NCBI GenBank assembly: GCA_036674765.1
Contig: JARVKI010000032.1
Span: forward strand, 349,870-413,869
DNA from: Seiridium cupressi
Taxonomy: Eukaryota > Ascomycota > Sordariomycetes > Amphisphaeriales > Sporocadaceae
DNA: 64,000 bases
Direction: 5' to 3'
Below the pieces are notes generated by a model. That model saw nothing but the letters and a program-made list of their open reading frames with translations. It searched no databases and was not told where the DNA came from. The position numbers and the translations under genes are program-made. Within the stretch, counting starts at the first letter, position 1. Every line of letters starts with the position of its first letter. Shown here piece by piece: positions 36,828-47,313 of this stretch.

Positions 36828-38928
36828 ATGCGTGTCGATCTTTTACGTCTAAGTTTGTCACTGGCCGGAATACTCTGCCGCTGTGCCAGTGCGCAGCAAA
36901 ATCAAACTTTCGACTACGTGATTATAGGTGGAGGTCCTGCTGGCCTTGTGCTGGCCAATCGCCTGAGCGAGGACCCGTCTTTGTCGGTGGCTATCATCGA
37001 GGCAGGAGGATACGCAGATAATGTCATAGGAAACATTAGTGAGGTTCCGGGATTGGATTTCAACTTCCTGATCACGCCTCCGCCTACTGAGATAGCCGAG
37101 ATAGAGTGGGGATTCAATACCACGCCGCAATACGTGAGTCGGGTTCAATGAGAATTCAAGATAAGCACGTGAGCGAGGGCTTATGGAGCGCATAGATATT
37201 CAATGGGTCTACCACAGAGTATACCCGCGCCAAGGCTGTAAGTCGCACTGCATCTGGTTTCGTGTCGACCCCTCCTAAGATGTCTCATCACTGACGATCT
37301 CGGGTTTTGCCTTGAATGCAGCTAGGCGGATGCACCATCGTTCACTACATGGCATACAGCCAATCGTCCTATGGCGCGTTTCAGAAGTGGGCCGACACGG
37401 TGGACGACGACTCGTACACATATCCCAACTTCTCTGCGTATTACCGGAAGAGCATGGACTTTGACGCGAGTACGATTAACTCCAGATATCCCAACGCAAC
37501 CCCGACATATGATGCTACCGTCACAGTGGAAGGTGGGCCTCTGGGGGTGTCGTTCCCTGCCTTTGCCCAGAGCTGGAGTACCTGGGTCGCTCGGGGTCTA
37601 GAAGCTGTGGGTATTCAACCGCGCGGCGCATTGATTGACGGAACTCTCAGTGGCGCAACGTGGCAGATCAACACAATCAATGCGACAACGGGACTGCGTG
37701 CCTCGGCAGAAGCTTCTTATCTGCGGCCAGTGAAGGAAAGGTCGAACCTCTTCGTTTTCAACGGCACTCTCGCGGAGAAGGTGCTCTTCGACGGAAACCA
37801 AACGGCGACTGGGGTCTTGGTCACGACCGGAACCACAAGCTATACCCTTTCGGCAGCCAGAGAGGTTATCATCTCCGGTGGCACATTCCAAAGCCCACAG
37901 CTGTTGATGGTTTCTGGAGTTGGTCCGGCCGATACCCTAGCGCAATATGACATCCCGCTGGTCGCGGACCGGCCTGGCGTAGGGCAGGGCATGAATGACC
38001 ATGTCATGTTTGGTATCTCATACCAGGCAAATGTGGAAACCTTATCAGCTTACAGTGTTGGCGACAACCTCGCAGTAGCTAATGCCGAGTTCGTGGCGAA
38101 CAGGACAGGCCCTCTCGCAAGTCCAGGCGGTGACTTCGTTGCGTTGGAGAAGCTGCCTGCCAGCTACCGCGCCAGTCTGAGCAACAAAACACAGGAGGCT
38201 CTGGCCTCTTACCCTGAGGACTGGCCAGAAATCGAGTTTCTTGTGCTACCAGTCTTTGCTGGCAACCAGAATACCCCCAATGCCGCATCCCCAGACCTAC
38301 CCGCGACTGTTGCTGGCGCCAATTATGGCACTCTATTGGCGGTCTTGCAAGTTCCACAATCGCGTGGAAATGTGACCATTTCATCTGCATCGATGTCCGA
38401 TGCGCCAGTGATTAATCCCGCCTGGCTTACAGATGCACGCGATCGAGAAGTCTTCATTGCCGCTTTCAAACGAGCGCGGGAAGTCTTGAGCGTGGATGAG
38501 ATGAAACCTGTGCTAATTGGGGACGAATTTTATCCGGGACCACAAGTTCAGACGGACGAAGAGATCATGGATTATATAGCGACCAGCTTGGGAGTGCTGT
38601 ATCACGCATCTGCAACTTGCGCCATGGGAACCGCAGATGATCCTTTGGCCGTGGTGGACTCACGTGGGAAAGTGTTTGGTACCAAAAACCGTACGTGTGC
38701 TGAATTTCTAAAGCTTTTCAAGATTCACATTAGTTACTGATACTAATCCCTACACAGTCCGGGTGGTAGATGCTTCCGCTCTCCCGTTTCTGCCCCCGGG
38801 CCCAGGTCCACAAGTTACAGTTTGTAAGTATTTCCATGTCATGGTAATCACCTGCATCGATATTAATGAGCCCTATGAAAGACGCGCTGGCGGAGAAGAT
38901 TGCAGACACCATCAAGAATGAATACTAA
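36828..38928 (+). CDS. Secreted GMC oxidoreductase (glucose-methanol-choline family)
   Basis: Five exons (36828-37133, 37196-37237, 37322-38690, 38758-38823, 38882-38928) give 609 residues. A signal peptide ([14 protein letters not shown]) is followed by the FAD-binding motif [18 protein letters not shown] and the GMC signature [17 protein letters not shown], assembled across a 42-bp micro-exon. The second GMC signature is [17 protein letters not shown]. The catalytic region contains [10 protein letters not shown] (His) and, in the spliced C-terminus, [15 protein letters not shown]. Many N-x-S/T sites agree with entry into the secretory route. Similar secreted GMC enzymes act late in fungal pathways; PatE of patulin synthesis is the precedent. 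It probably oxidises an alcohol to an aldehyde or lactone. The micro-exon and the last 47-bp exon are inferred from motif continuity. Confidence 0.9.
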
Positions 38929-39208
38929 CGAGGGTATGATGGTTTAACTGTAATCGTATGAGTTCACGAGGTGACGAGGGTTGGTTCCCATGGAGCAATG
39001 ATAAACCATAGATAGACTGGGCAACCACAATGCGGAAGATTCCCTTTTGGACCCACTTTTACAAGTATAATAAGGTTATTGGTGGCCTGTCTTCTACATG
39101 TGGGCCACGTTTTGCTTTTGAGCCATATTTTCGTGCTCCAGTCAGGTACGAAAAGAGAAGGTTTCTGAGGTGACTCGTTAAGGTGTATATGAATGAATAT
39201 TTCATCTA
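38929..39208. other. Convergent intergenic spacer
   Basis: This 280-bp spacer separates the stop codons of the GMC gene and the second P450, which converge. It presumably holds both terminator/polyadenylation regions; no specific signal was singled out. Confidence 0.4.
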
Positions 39209-40783
39209 CTACCACTCCAATTCCAATTTATGTCCTTTAATCTCAGCATTGAACCATTCAATCAATTCAATTCTCTCTTGGCAGGTTTTCGCACCTCCAA
39301 GCACACCGCTCTCAACCACAGAAGCAATAGTGTCATGAAGCAATTGCTGGGCCAGATTCTTTCCCAGACATGCGCGCAATCCGACACCATAGGGAATCAG
39401 ACTTCTTTCCATATTCGGCTGCCGGAGTCCCTGGCTCTCCTCTGCGTCAAGCCATCTTTCCGGCCGAAAGGTAAATGGCTCAGGGAAAACATCAGGATCG
39501 TGGTGCAACACCGCCGGGGAACAACCCACGGTAGTACCAGGTGGAAGAAAGATATTTCCAACGCGCAGGCCCGAAGCCGGGACGACTCTCGTCATACGCG
39601 TTGGATTTGTCATGCCAAGACGCAGGCCTTCCCTAACCACCGCCCGTAGGTATGGTCTAGATGATGCCAGGTCACCGTCTGCTGTACGCCGGCACTCTTG
39701 ACTTTCGTGCTCGAGATTCTTTCGGACCCTGGGATTTTGAGCTATATGAAACATGATAGTGGCCATCATGACGGCGATGGAGTCGGCACCAGCAAACATC
39801 ACAGCTTTTGCCTGGGCGGCGGCTTCTCCTGGCGAAATACCCGCGTTAACTAAACGAGCTTGGTAAATTCCCTCTCTCTCCTTCACCGACTTTAGGAATG
39901 TCTCTTGCACGACTCGCTGAACGAAATCGTCCAGCTGCACTGCGCTCTTTGTGACTTCCTTATTCGCACTGAGAAGACTGGACAGCGAGTATGCGAGCTT
40001 GAAAAGCCGCTGCGGCAATAGCGAGAAGCGGCCAAATCTCACAATTGCGGCGATAAAGGGATTTGCGCTGAGGTGCATATTTCGTCGTTCTGCGACCGGC
40101 AAGTGAGCATGCTCAGTCAGCCCGCCGTAGGCTTGGCCGAGGAGGTATAGTGTGGTAGCATCCATGGCCAGCCGCGCGCTCAAATCCAGAATATCCACTC
40201 TTGATGACGCAGCCTTGAAATCTTCGAACTGGCGCACAAAGGTCTTGATACATTGACCGATTGCACCATCTTGGCGACTGGCGTTTCGTAGGCGCGCGGG
40301 GGAGAAAAGGGGGGCTACGGCCTTTGCTCGCTGATCTCGATACCCATTATCCAATGAAGAGAAGATGGTCACAACGGGACCAAGATTGAAATTGGAATAG
40401 CGAGCGTCTTTCAAGAACCCGCCGCCACTGACATATATATCACGTATCGCGGCGTTGTCAGAGATGGAGACTGATCCAGGTCCCACGCGCACAACTTTTG
40501 CTTGAAATTTCTCGTGCAAATGGCGCAACAATCGACCCTCGACACCAAGGTAGCTGACCACATACATATACACCGGAGAGAGCCGACCGAGGATGGGGCC
40601 TGGGATGCCAGCAAGCGGATGAAAGAGCAGCAACCATGATGCTAGGGCGAATAGTCCGCATCCAAAAAGAGTAGTGGTAGTAATTGCGACTCCAGACAGT
40701 GAACTATAGGCAAACCGAATTCTGTCTTCCAGGGCTAGGTGCGGCGTTGAAAACCAACCGCCAGAAATCTGATTCGAACCCAT
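39209..40783 (-). CDS. Cytochrome P450, intronless cluster oxygenase
   Basis: One exon encodes 524 residues. A membrane anchor (TTLFGCGLFALASWLLLFHP) leads to the hinge LAGIPGPILGRLSP. The I-helix is AKAVMFAGADSIAVMMATI, the ExxR lies in VVREGLRLGMTNPTRM, followed by FRPERW, and the haem loop is PYGVGLRACLGKNLAQ. The usual Phe ten residues before the haem Cys-region Gly is Tyr here, a tolerated variant. It resembles fungal pathway P450s but I cannot place the CYP family. The absence of introns contrasts with the five in the other cluster P450. It is divergent from the O-methyltransferase gene, sharing a promoter with repeated motifs, which supports membership of the cluster. Confidence 0.92.
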   Translation of the reverse strand: MGSNQISGGWFSTPHLALEDRIRFAYSSLSGVAITTTTLFGCGLFALASWLLLFHPLAGIPGPILGRLSPVYMYVVSYLGVEGRLLRHLHEKFQAKVVRVGPGSVSISDNAAIRDIYVSGGGFLKDARYSNFNLGPVVTIFSSLDNGYRDQRAKAVAPLFSPARLRNASRQDGAIGQCIKTFVRQFEDFKAASSRVDILDLSARLAMDATTLYLLGQAYGGLTEHAHLPVAERRNMHLSANPFIAAIVRFGRFSLLPQRLFKLAYSLSSLLSANKEVTKSAVQLDDFVQRVVQETFLKSVKEREGIYQARLVNAGISPGEAAAQAKAVMFAGADSIAVMMATIMFHIAQNPRVRKNLEHESQECRRTADGDLASSRPYLRAVVREGLRLGMTNPTRMTRVVPASGLRVGNIFLPPGTTVGCSPAVLHHDPDVFPEPFTFRPERWLDAEESQGLRQPNMERSLIPYGVGLRACLGKNLAQQLLHDTIASVVESGVLGGAKTCQERIELIEWFNAEIKGHKLELEW

Positions 40784-41466
40784 CCTTGTTTTTCACTTAC
40801 TGGAAGAGGCGCATAAACTTTGCTTATCATGAAAGGGTAGCGACCCGGCAACAAATGGCCTCAATTACCAAAGCACCAATTTGATAGCAGGACTGTTAGC
40901 CGTGATCCGACCTCCAGATACCTGCATGCAGTAATCCTGGGTATGAAACTACAGGTGTTTACTCGGCACCAGTTAGTTTGGAATAAGTCATACTCGGTAC
41001 CAATTCTGCATTGCCTATTGGCTGATTGTTGGCTCTCTAAAGTAGCGCTAACCCAAAAGAACCATTCCCATCCATGGGTTTTTATTCGTCGGCGTGTATC
41101 TATGCCTATATGGATAGCGTCGTACTTACACAGAGTAATGATATGCCTACGAGTTTGAATAGTCCACAATTTCTGCTACGAAAGAGCTCCTGGGCGCCGA
41201 TGCACAAGGTGCAAATCAAGCTGGCCAGTGGCTAGACGCTTGGCCAATCAGAGGATTCTTTTGGGACACCTCAATGCGCACTCTTTCTGAATGGCAAGAA
41301 CGTCTGCTCCACACGGTACCGAAATATATGCATGAAGCACAAGGGACAACCACGTAACCCATATAGCAGAACAAATCCACACCGCGCCTATATATCAGGA
41401 AAATCGATTCAAGGAACCTTCGGGCTTTGAGTAAAGAGACAGAGACTGAAACTGAAATCTGACAGA
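40784..41466. promoter_or_regulatory. Shared promoter of the second P450 and the O-methyltransferase
   Basis: This is a 683-bp divergent promoter. It holds two copies of ACTCGGYACCA (40961-40971 and 40992-41002), the palindrome CGGTACCG at 41314-41321, a CCAAT box (GGCCAATCAG, near 41242-41251) and a TATA-like TATATAT at 41389-41395, about 75 bp before the methyltransferase ATG. Assignments are by consensus only. Confidence 0.55.
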
Positions 41467-43096
41467 ATGGTATTCCATGAGAATGCGCAGACCAACTTGG
41501 AGGCTAATGGGAACTCCAACGGGGTTACCACTAAGAGCTCGGCTCCGATAGGTCGCTCCCAGGTCGAAACGTTGTTGGATCTATCTGCAAATTTGAATCG
41601 AGAATCATTTTCCAACGACGGAGAGAGGGCACAGGCAGTGCAATCTCTGTGGAGTCTCATCACTAGGCTGGAGACGCCCTGGGAAACGATTGCGCGGCTC
41701 TGTATGGGACAGGTGAGCACTTGACAGCCACCATCAACATGCGTGGTCATGCGTGGTGTACTCTGAAAGCTAACAATCTCGTCTCGCCAATGTAGCCTGC
41801 GCTAGGAGCAGCACTCAAAGTCGCTAAGGATTTGGACCTGTTCGAGAAATGGCATTCTAGTGGGAACGCGGAGATGACCGGTCCAGAGTTGGCAAACCTT
41901 GTACAGGCGGAACCTGCACTTTTGAGTTCGTCCTTCACCTATCTCGCTGGCTCATATGTTACCAATCAGTAGATGCTGCAGCGAAACTAGTCCTGACAAT
42001 TTATGAACAGCTCGCCTACTCCGGCACATAGCTGCAAATGGGATGCTGGAGGAGACTTCGATCAACGTATTCAGGCCAACAGCCTTCAGTCAATCCCTCC
42101 TTGAGCCCGTCTTTGGTGAATGGCTTAATTATTAGTGAGTAGCGGAAAGTCGTGGGGAACGTACCCAGGGTCTTTCTACCACTTTTATTTTTGGACTCTC
42201 GACTGACTTTGCAACAAGTTATGATGCGTTGATCCCCTCGTTCCAAACTTTGCCTTCTTGGCTCTCCCAAAACGGCTACAAAGAACCCAAAGACCCATCT
42301 GATGGGGTTTTCCAAATGGCCAAAGGGTGGAAGGGCGGTGATTTGTTTTCATATTATGATGCGCACCCACAGGAGGGCGCCAGCTTTAACAACATCATGG
42401 GCGGGGTGATGGCGCACCAAGCAGGCTGGTTGGATATTTACCCCCACGATGGCATATTCGCGGAATTCTCTGGAGAACTTACAGATCTGCCCCCTCTTGT
42501 GGTAGATATCGGGGGTAATGTCGGGCACGACCTCGAACGAGTTCGTACCAGGTACCCTGACGTGGCGGCCAAGCTCTACCTGCAGGATCGTGCCGACGTG
42601 GTCAAGTTGTCCAAGTGTCCCGATCCAGTCAACAAGGTCGTGTATGACTTTTTCACTCCACAGCCTGTAAATGGTAAGACACTCCACTTCTTTCTTCTCT
42701 GCCACACAGTCCCGGTCGATTTGCACTGCGTAGACGTGGCGCGTAGCTAACACAATAATAGGGGCTCGAATCTATTACATGCATGGAGTTCTGCACGATT
42801 GGTCGGACGAACCCGCGCTCAAGATCCTCCAGAATCAACGACCCGCAATGAAGGTGGGCTATAGTAAGCTTCTAGTGCACGATCATGTGGTGCGGGAGTC
42901 TCTGGCGCACCCGCAAGCCACGGCGTACGATCTGACCATGATGGTCAAGGTGGCAGGCGTGGAGCGTACTGAAAGTCACTGGCGGGAGTTACTCAAGTCA
43001 GCCGGATTCAAAGTGATCAACATATGGTCATCGCCTCTGGCGGTTCAGAGTGTGGTTGAAGCCGAGCCTGCTGAATTTGAAGGAGCCCTGGAGTAG
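41467..43096 (+). CDS. O-methyltransferase, family 2 (SAM-dependent)
   Basis: Five exons (41467-41712, 41796-41925, 42011-42134, 42219-42673, 42762-43096) encode 429 residues. The N-terminal part is the winged-helix dimerisation domain (TRLLRHIAANGMLEET). The SAM-binding motif is VVDIGGNVGHDLERV, a variant of VDVGGGxGH. The catalytic segment YYMHGVLHDWSDEPALKIL carries the expected general-base His (HDWSD). The last exon ends with the typical ERTESHWRELLKSAGFKV. Such enzymes methylate phenolic hydroxyls of fungal aromatic polyketides in the cytosol. Beside the PKS, its likely substrate is the C-methylated orsellinate or an oxidised derivative. The second splice uses a GTTCGT donor, selected because it restores the conserved TRLLRHIAANG stretch. 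Confidence 0.9.
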
Positions 43097-43620
43097 TACT
43101 TGCCAATAACGGAGTCAAGTAATAAAGCTTTACTATTGGCTAATAGCCTGAAATGCCGGTGCTAGTCCCTTTGATTTAAATATGAACTTCAGTGTCTAAA
43201 ACTGTAATTTGTGTCTGCTACCATGTCATGTTCGTACCGGCCTGACCAGATGCCGATTCCTTTAAACCATGAGAGAGTGCCGAAATGATATTCACTCCAG
43301 AATGCTGGATACCTTCGCCGATCTCCGAGTTGGCAGCTGAACATGCGAATGAATATCGTCTGTTGCGGGAAAGACTTAAGTCTCTGCATTACGATGTGTC
43401 ATAAAAATAATCATAGTTCCATAAGCTAAGCAATCAATCAAGAGCAGGCTCATTCACCTTTGCAACTGAATCAGCTTATGACAACATAGTTGGTCATAGA
43501 TTATTTATATTGGTAGTGAACTTGATTTCGTGCTGTCCTCTGCGAACTCGCACAACAGGCTGTTGTTGCATGGGTCACTAGCTTATAGTATCATAAACAG
43601 AGTTTTCCACAGCATACCAG
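43097..43620. other. Convergent intergenic spacer
   Basis: This spacer lies between the O-methyltransferase stop and the SDR stop. It is A/T-rich with no recognised gene or repeat. Confidence 0.4.
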
Positions 43621-44546
43621 TTACAACTCGAAACGAGATAGTAGGGCCCCCGAAAGCTTGTTGAATATCGTTCGACGCTTGTCCACCAAGTCCATGTAGT
43701 TGTCCCGGGGTTCTGTGGCGATTGAGCCGACCACAATCAAATCATCGCCCTTGATCAACTCATTGTAGGCAATGTCGCTAAACTCGTTGAGCGGCATACC
43801 CAGAGCCCTGCCCTTCTCTGGGCCCATCCAGTCATGAAGTTCGGCTGTATGAATTAGTTAGTTTATCGCGTGTATCAGTGGAATAAGGGAGGCAAGGACT
43901 TACTCTGAACTACAGGAGGATAAAGCTCGATGATCTTTGTGGGCTTATGTCGGTTCTGCTCGCGAACGCAGTCGACAAAGGAAGTCAACGCTGCCTTGGA
44001 TGCCGAATATCCTGCCATGGTGGTAGCTGGCACAATAGCCAGATGGGTTCCTGTGACGATCAAGGACGTGGGCGTCTCCTTGGCCTGTAGGTGGGGCAGG
44101 AACTTGATGATCAGGTTGACAATGCTGGTGAAGTTGACGTTGATCTCGTCATGAAACTTGGCAAGATCAAACTCGGCCGCACGCGACAAGCGCGTAGAGC
44201 TCTGAATACCAGAGTTAAGGAAGACGCAATCCAAATCCGGGTGCTCTGTGACCACCCTGTCCGGCATTGTCAGCGTCAAAGCTGCTCACACAGAGAAAGC
44301 TCGTGGTGACTTCACGCAGATTACTTACTGCTTGACGAAGGCGTCAATACCATTACTGTCAGTAACATCGAACTTGACTGCGGCGGCCTTGGACGAGCCA
44401 TGCTTTGCAACGAAGGCGTCTAGCCTATCCTGCCGGCGGCCAACGGCAATGACCTTGGATCCCTCGGAAATGAACTTGCCGGCCAAGCCGGCACCGATGC
44501 CAGATGTCGCGCCAACAATGAGGACGGTCTTGTAAGTGAAAGACAT
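43621..44546 (-). CDS. Short-chain dehydrogenase/reductase
   Basis: Three exons (44546-44329, 44256-43904, 43844-43621) encode 264 residues, a normal classical-SDR length. The NAD(P)-binding motif is VLIVGATSGIGAGLAGKF, with VGRRQDRLD after it suggesting NADP(H). CVFLNSGIQ stands for the NNAG motif. The active-site Tyr/Lys pair is GYSASKAAL. The strand that normally supplies the catalytic Ser reads LIVTGTHLAIVP, where the usual SSGLA becomes GTHLA, so Thr may replace Ser. The protein could reduce or oxidise a ketone/aldehyde of the pathway. It is divergent from the Zn2Cys6 gene and shares a promoter with repeated motifs. Confidence 0.9.
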
Positions 44547-44774
44547 TTTGAATCGCGGAGGCTATACCACAGCTGATTCTTCCCAGATAAAGATGTAATT
44601 GGTGAGGGTGGTTTGATCAAAGGTGAGCAGTTGATACGACCTTGCGACGTCTTCAACTGGATAAGTAGTTGCAGCCATCAAGATACACTCCATGCCGTCA
44701 CAGTTGAGGCAAATCCAGCAAAGATACACAATGGTGTTGCACATCCCCCTGGGCCGTCTTTGTGCTTCTTAAAG

Positions 44775-44790
44775 AGGCTAGCGTTCCGGA
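44775..44790 (+). repeat. Cluster promoter motif AGGCTAGCGTTCCGGA, copy 1
   Basis: The sequence is identical to copies at 44832-44847 and 53088-53103. It contains two short palindromes, GCTAGC and TTCCGGAA. CCG/CGG half-sites are what Zn2Cys6 regulators bind, so this is a candidate binding site. Confidence 0.55.
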
Positions 44791-44831
44791 AACCCAAGAC
44801 ACCCGCAATGTCCCCCTTGGCTCTCTCGAAG

Positions 44832-44847
44832 AGGCTAGCGTTCCGGA
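44832..44847 (+). repeat. Cluster promoter motif AGGCTAGCGTTCCGGA, copy 2
   Basis: This is an exact copy, 57 bp downstream of copy 1 (start to start), with a partly conserved left flank (TCGAAG). A further degenerate copy (TGGCTAGCCTTCCGCA, left flank TCGAA) lies at 44936-44951. Confidence 0.55.
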
Positions 44848-45286
44848 GCCCCTGAGTCCCATGTACCTAGAACTACAATGTAGATGTAGAGTAGAACTGA
44901 TTACCCCGCTGTGCCTATCTGGAAATGTCTCGAAATGGCTAGCCTTCCGCAGATGGTGCAGCGCCGCGAGAGCCGATCGGTTCCGGGTTCGTCAGCCGTA
45001 CTGTGCCAAGAGATGCGCCGCACATCCCGCGGGGCTGGAGGCTGACACCTCCGCCCGACTGCATACCCACCATGCAGAACGCAACACAACACTGGCATGC
45101 CCATCGCGTGATACACAAGCGAACGCGGCATGCCATCCCACGCCTCCATGACGTCGACGGAACGTTTAGTTTGTCCGGACTCCCGGTCTATCCACTGGGC
45201 GCCATTGACCGAATCGCACGAATGCCATCACACCCGTCTGAACTGCTCGCAAGACAGGGTTGCTTCCTAGGCCAAGAACGTTCAAG

Positions 45287-47228
45287 ATGGTCAATCGCGG
45301 CCAGCCCTCGCGCGACTGCCAGCCCTGTAAGAAAAGAAAGCTCCGTGTAAGTCTTTAGAGGAACTTTAGGAACCCACTGCTGCGTCGAGCTTAGTCATGC
45401 AAGCATGTGTAGCTTTCCTGTCGTGAGGTACGTGGGGCCATGACTGACTTGCCCACAGTGTGACCTACAGCGTGAGAGATGCGGCCAATGTCGCCGAGCC
45501 AATATCGCTTGCTTTGGCTGGCCCGACCCTAACGCATTGATCATCCGGGACGAGACGGCGTCTGCCCAGCGAAAGGTCTTGGCGCGGACCAGTCTGCGAG
45601 GTCCTGCTCCGTCGAGGGAGTATCATTCGTCGGACTCATCTTCAGGGCCATCTCCGTCATCAAATTCCAGTAGTACATCCTATCCTTCTTCCGTTCCAAC
45701 GCCGGATCCAAGCCCCCAAACTACGCAAGCTTCAGTGTCCATTGGGGGCTCAGAGCTCCCGGCTACGACGATCTTCAACCACTTAGGACAAGTGCCCTTC
45801 GAAGACAATAAGATACCAACTCCACTGTCTTTCTCTTGGGAAGTGCGCGCCCGCAATGCCTTCTTCGCGCATTATGTGTTTGGCTTTTCGCGTAGTCACG
45901 ACGCCTTGTCACAGTTGTATGCTGCCTCCTCCGCTACGAGCGTTCTCTCAGCCGCTGTGGATGCTGCAGCTCTAGCATTCTTGGCTAAACAACACGAAGC
46001 CCCTGGGTATGTCACAGTCCATTCAACTCCTGGCCCCGGCGAGTTGGTAAGCCTCACTAGCAGAAGCTACATCATAGCGATCAAACGTTTGTCAACTGTA
46101 CTCGACGCTGCTATCCGCGGCCAGGATGAGGCTCTCGGCACCCGACTACACGAGGAAGCGCGTGGGGATGCTACTCTCCAGGCAGTACTTCTTCTTGATT
46201 TATGCGAAAAGCTTGCCAGTATAGGTAGGCGACCAGACCAAACTTCTCCTCCTGATCTCCAAGAAGACAACGACAACGACAACAACAGTGCCATTACCGA
46301 AGGCCCATGGATGAGTCACCTGCGAGGTGCCTTAGATCTGGTCCGCATCCGGGGCCTTAAGAGGAGATACTCATCGCCCACTGCGCGACGGCTAGCCGCT
46401 CGACTGGCCATGACGTTAGTGATTAGCTGCGGAGTGGCTGGCGTGCATGTGCCACAGGAGCTGGAAGAGCTTCGAATGGGCCTCTTGCCACATCTTGATA
46501 TCTTGCCACAGATTGAGGATCGTGGAGCTATCAAAAATTGGAGTACGGACGATATTCGAGTAGATCCGAAATTCGCCGCTACCGGTCTGGTCATCGGCGT
46601 GGTGAATCTTGCGGCCGACTTTTCGCAAGGAAAACGGCCCCCGCGCGACCTATTCCGACGAGCCAAGGAGCTAGACAATCGTCTCGCGGCAATGGAATGT
46701 GAACTTCCATCTTCGTGGCAGTGCGAGCGTATCTATACGGAGGAGGGACCCCCGTTCATTTATGGTGACCATTACGACATGTACGTGGATCATTTCGTGA
46801 CTCAAGTACGTAACGTTATTCGAAGCATGCGTCTGCTCCTGCTCGAAATGATCCAAATGCATTGTAGTTTCCACGAAGATGTGGACGATTACCATACGAG
46901 GACGGCGCGTTTGATCGACAGCCTGTGCGGTGACATTTGCGCTGCTGTCCCACAATTTGTTTGGCCCCAAGCGAGGTCCGAAAACTGCATCCCGTTCACG
47001 CCTCTGCAGTCACTGCAGTGCTACACCTTATTGAGCCCATTGTATCTGGCTGCAAAGTTGTCTACCCGGGTCAAAATGCGTACTTGGATCATTGGCACTT
47101 TGCAGTATATGGCAGGCTTCGGGGGGATGAAGGCGGCCAATTCGATCGCAGGTATCTTACAGAGTCATTCCGATATCTCATACTGGCAAGTTTATGCCAT
47201 GTTGGGGAGTTACGCCTTCGCGGCATGA
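45287..47228 (+). CDS. Zn2Cys6 transcription factor, probable pathway regulator
   Basis: Two exons (45287-45346 and 45459-47228; 112-bp intron) encode 609 residues. The intron splits the zinc cluster: the first exon gives DCQPCKKRKLR and the second begins CDLQRERCGQCRRANIACFG, which completes the six-Cys binuclear cluster. A Ser/Pro-rich linker (residues ~55-95) is followed by a helical fungal-TF regulatory region with stretches such as MSHLRGALDLVRIRG and ending QVYAMLGSYAFAA. The protein fits the Fungal_trans_2/DUF3468-like type in outline. It should bind CGG-containing promoter sites. Copies of a TTCCGGA motif occur in its own promoter and in front of the MFS gene, which fits autoregulation and cluster control; that is inference. 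Confidence 0.92.
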
Positions 47229-47313
47229 TTAAACAGCGGTTTATGTATATATGTCTACTCTCCAACATGAAATGATTAAACCGTTGTTTGAGTAGACCAC
47301 ATCCGTCTCCCTT

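Larger units (their letters stand above)
44547..45286. promoter_or_regulatory. Shared promoter of the SDR and the Zn2Cys6 regulator
   Basis: This 740-bp divergent promoter carries two exact copies and one degenerate copy of a GGCTAGCGTTCCGG-containing motif (listed separately). No coding frame was recognised; a plus-strand frame through the motifs looks accidental. Confidence 0.55.

Noticed and set aside
44613..44855. Plus-strand frame with a repeated peptide (KRLAFR)
   Set aside because: The repetition comes from the 16-bp DNA motif being read in one frame. The third DNA copy at 53088 lies in unrelated non-coding sequence, so a DNA element is the simpler explanation.
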